Source of the DNA: Gavia stellata
Lineage: Eukaryota; Chordata; Aves; Gaviiformes; Gaviidae
Reading direction: 5' to 3'
NCBI RefSeq assembly: GCF_030936135.1
Contig: NC_082597.1
Span: 78,598,495-78,662,494 of the forward strand
DNA length: 64,000 nt
The notes beneath the pieces were generated by a model. It was not told where the DNA came from. It saw only the letters and a list, made by a program, of their open reading frames with translations, and ran no database searches. Positions 63,615 to 64,000 of the stretch are shown here, one piece after another; positions within the stretch are counted from its first letter, which is position 1, and each line of letters opens with the position of its first letter. The translations under genes were made by a program, and so were the position numbers.

Positions 63615-64000
63615 ACGGTTGTTTAAGAGGTCTGTTTATTGGCTGCAGGGTCCAACACTTTCTGCACTGCTGCCATACGCAAAGTCAACTCCATTTTTGG
63701 TGCACAAAGGTTCTCCTTGCTCTTTGTTCAAAGGGCTCAGTACAGCGCCAGCATGATTTTCAACCCATCATCTTTTAAATCAACACTGATGATTAATGAG
63801 GAAAAAAAAAACCCCAAACCATGCAACATGTGTTAGTCTGATAAAATTAGGCTGAGAATATTTATATATTTACACAGAGAACGTTCAACATTGTAACCTG
63901 CTTGCAGCCTTGTATTATCTTGACCAAGCATCCGAACAGCTACATTCTGGTGTAAAATACTCTTTCATTTAAGGTTTGGTGTAAAAGCTACTTACTTCAC
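63615..64000 (-). other. Possible 3' UTR of the convergent neighbour (KIAA0930 candidate)
   Basis: Defined only by the minus-strand AATAAA at 63640-63635 and by human gene order. No open frame here encodes anything I recognise. It could equally be intergenic. Confidence 0.28.
63635..63640 (-). terminator. Candidate poly(A) signal of a convergent minus-strand gene
   Basis: TTTATT on the + strand reads AATAAA on the minus strand. It appears to be the first minus-strand AATAAA met when entering from the right edge. The 360 bases to its right look like 3' UTR on the minus strand and include a Pumilio-type TGTAAATA (63874-63867). In human, KIAA0930 lies tail-to-tail downstream of NUP50, so this may be its 3' end; no coding exon is present to prove it. 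Confidence 0.35.

Overview
The window looks like nuclear DNA from a vertebrate, most likely a bird. It holds one multi-exon gene with GT-AG introns of about 1 to 3 kb, a CpG-island promoter, and long AT-rich flanks with few recognisable transposable elements. The only protein-coding gene I can support is NUP50 (nucleoporin 50 kDa, Npap60) on the + strand. The bird assignment is inference from compact introns, few repeats and the near-human protein length. I did not identify the species.

Layout. Positions 1 to about 40,030 are a gene-poor, AT-rich flank. I find no convincing exon there, only simple repeats, two GC-rich blocks (about 22,490-22,800 and 34,540-34,830) and a few CpG or transcription-factor-site clusters that might be regulatory. 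Positions about 40,040-41,560 form a CpG island with NRF1, CACGTG E-box, CCAAT and YY1-type sites and a probable non-coding first exon of NUP50. The NUP50 coding sequence runs through seven exons: 44003-44071, 45203-45286, 47505-47700, 48964-49623, 50570-50648, 51720-51838 and 54021-54223. Joined, they encode 469 residues plus a stop, against about 468 in human. A 3' UTR follows, with a proximal poly(A) signal at 54379 and distal ones at 58057 and 58123.

Positions about 58,150-64,000 hold no gene I can name. A minus-strand AATAAA at 63640-63635 suggests the 3' end of a convergent gene. In human, KIAA0930 sits tail-to-tail with NUP50, so it is the natural candidate, but none of its coding sequence is in the window. 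Two minus-strand segments near 60,340-60,810 carry strong splice-donor sequences and may be exons of an unannotated transcript or parts of an old repeat.

Biology. NUP50 sits on the nuclear-basket side of the pore. Its N-terminus binds importin-alpha and displaces cargo, its FG motifs bind transport receptors, and its C-terminal Ran-binding domain contacts RanGTP. The most interesting specific observations are these: residue 29 is Val, where human has the Met that starts the short NUP50 isoform; an uninterrupted 28-C tract forms the 3' splice site of the first coding exon; the distal 3' UTR contains a perfect 20-bp palindrome; and there are exon-like minus-strand segments downstream. I found no sign of a new multi-gene system.
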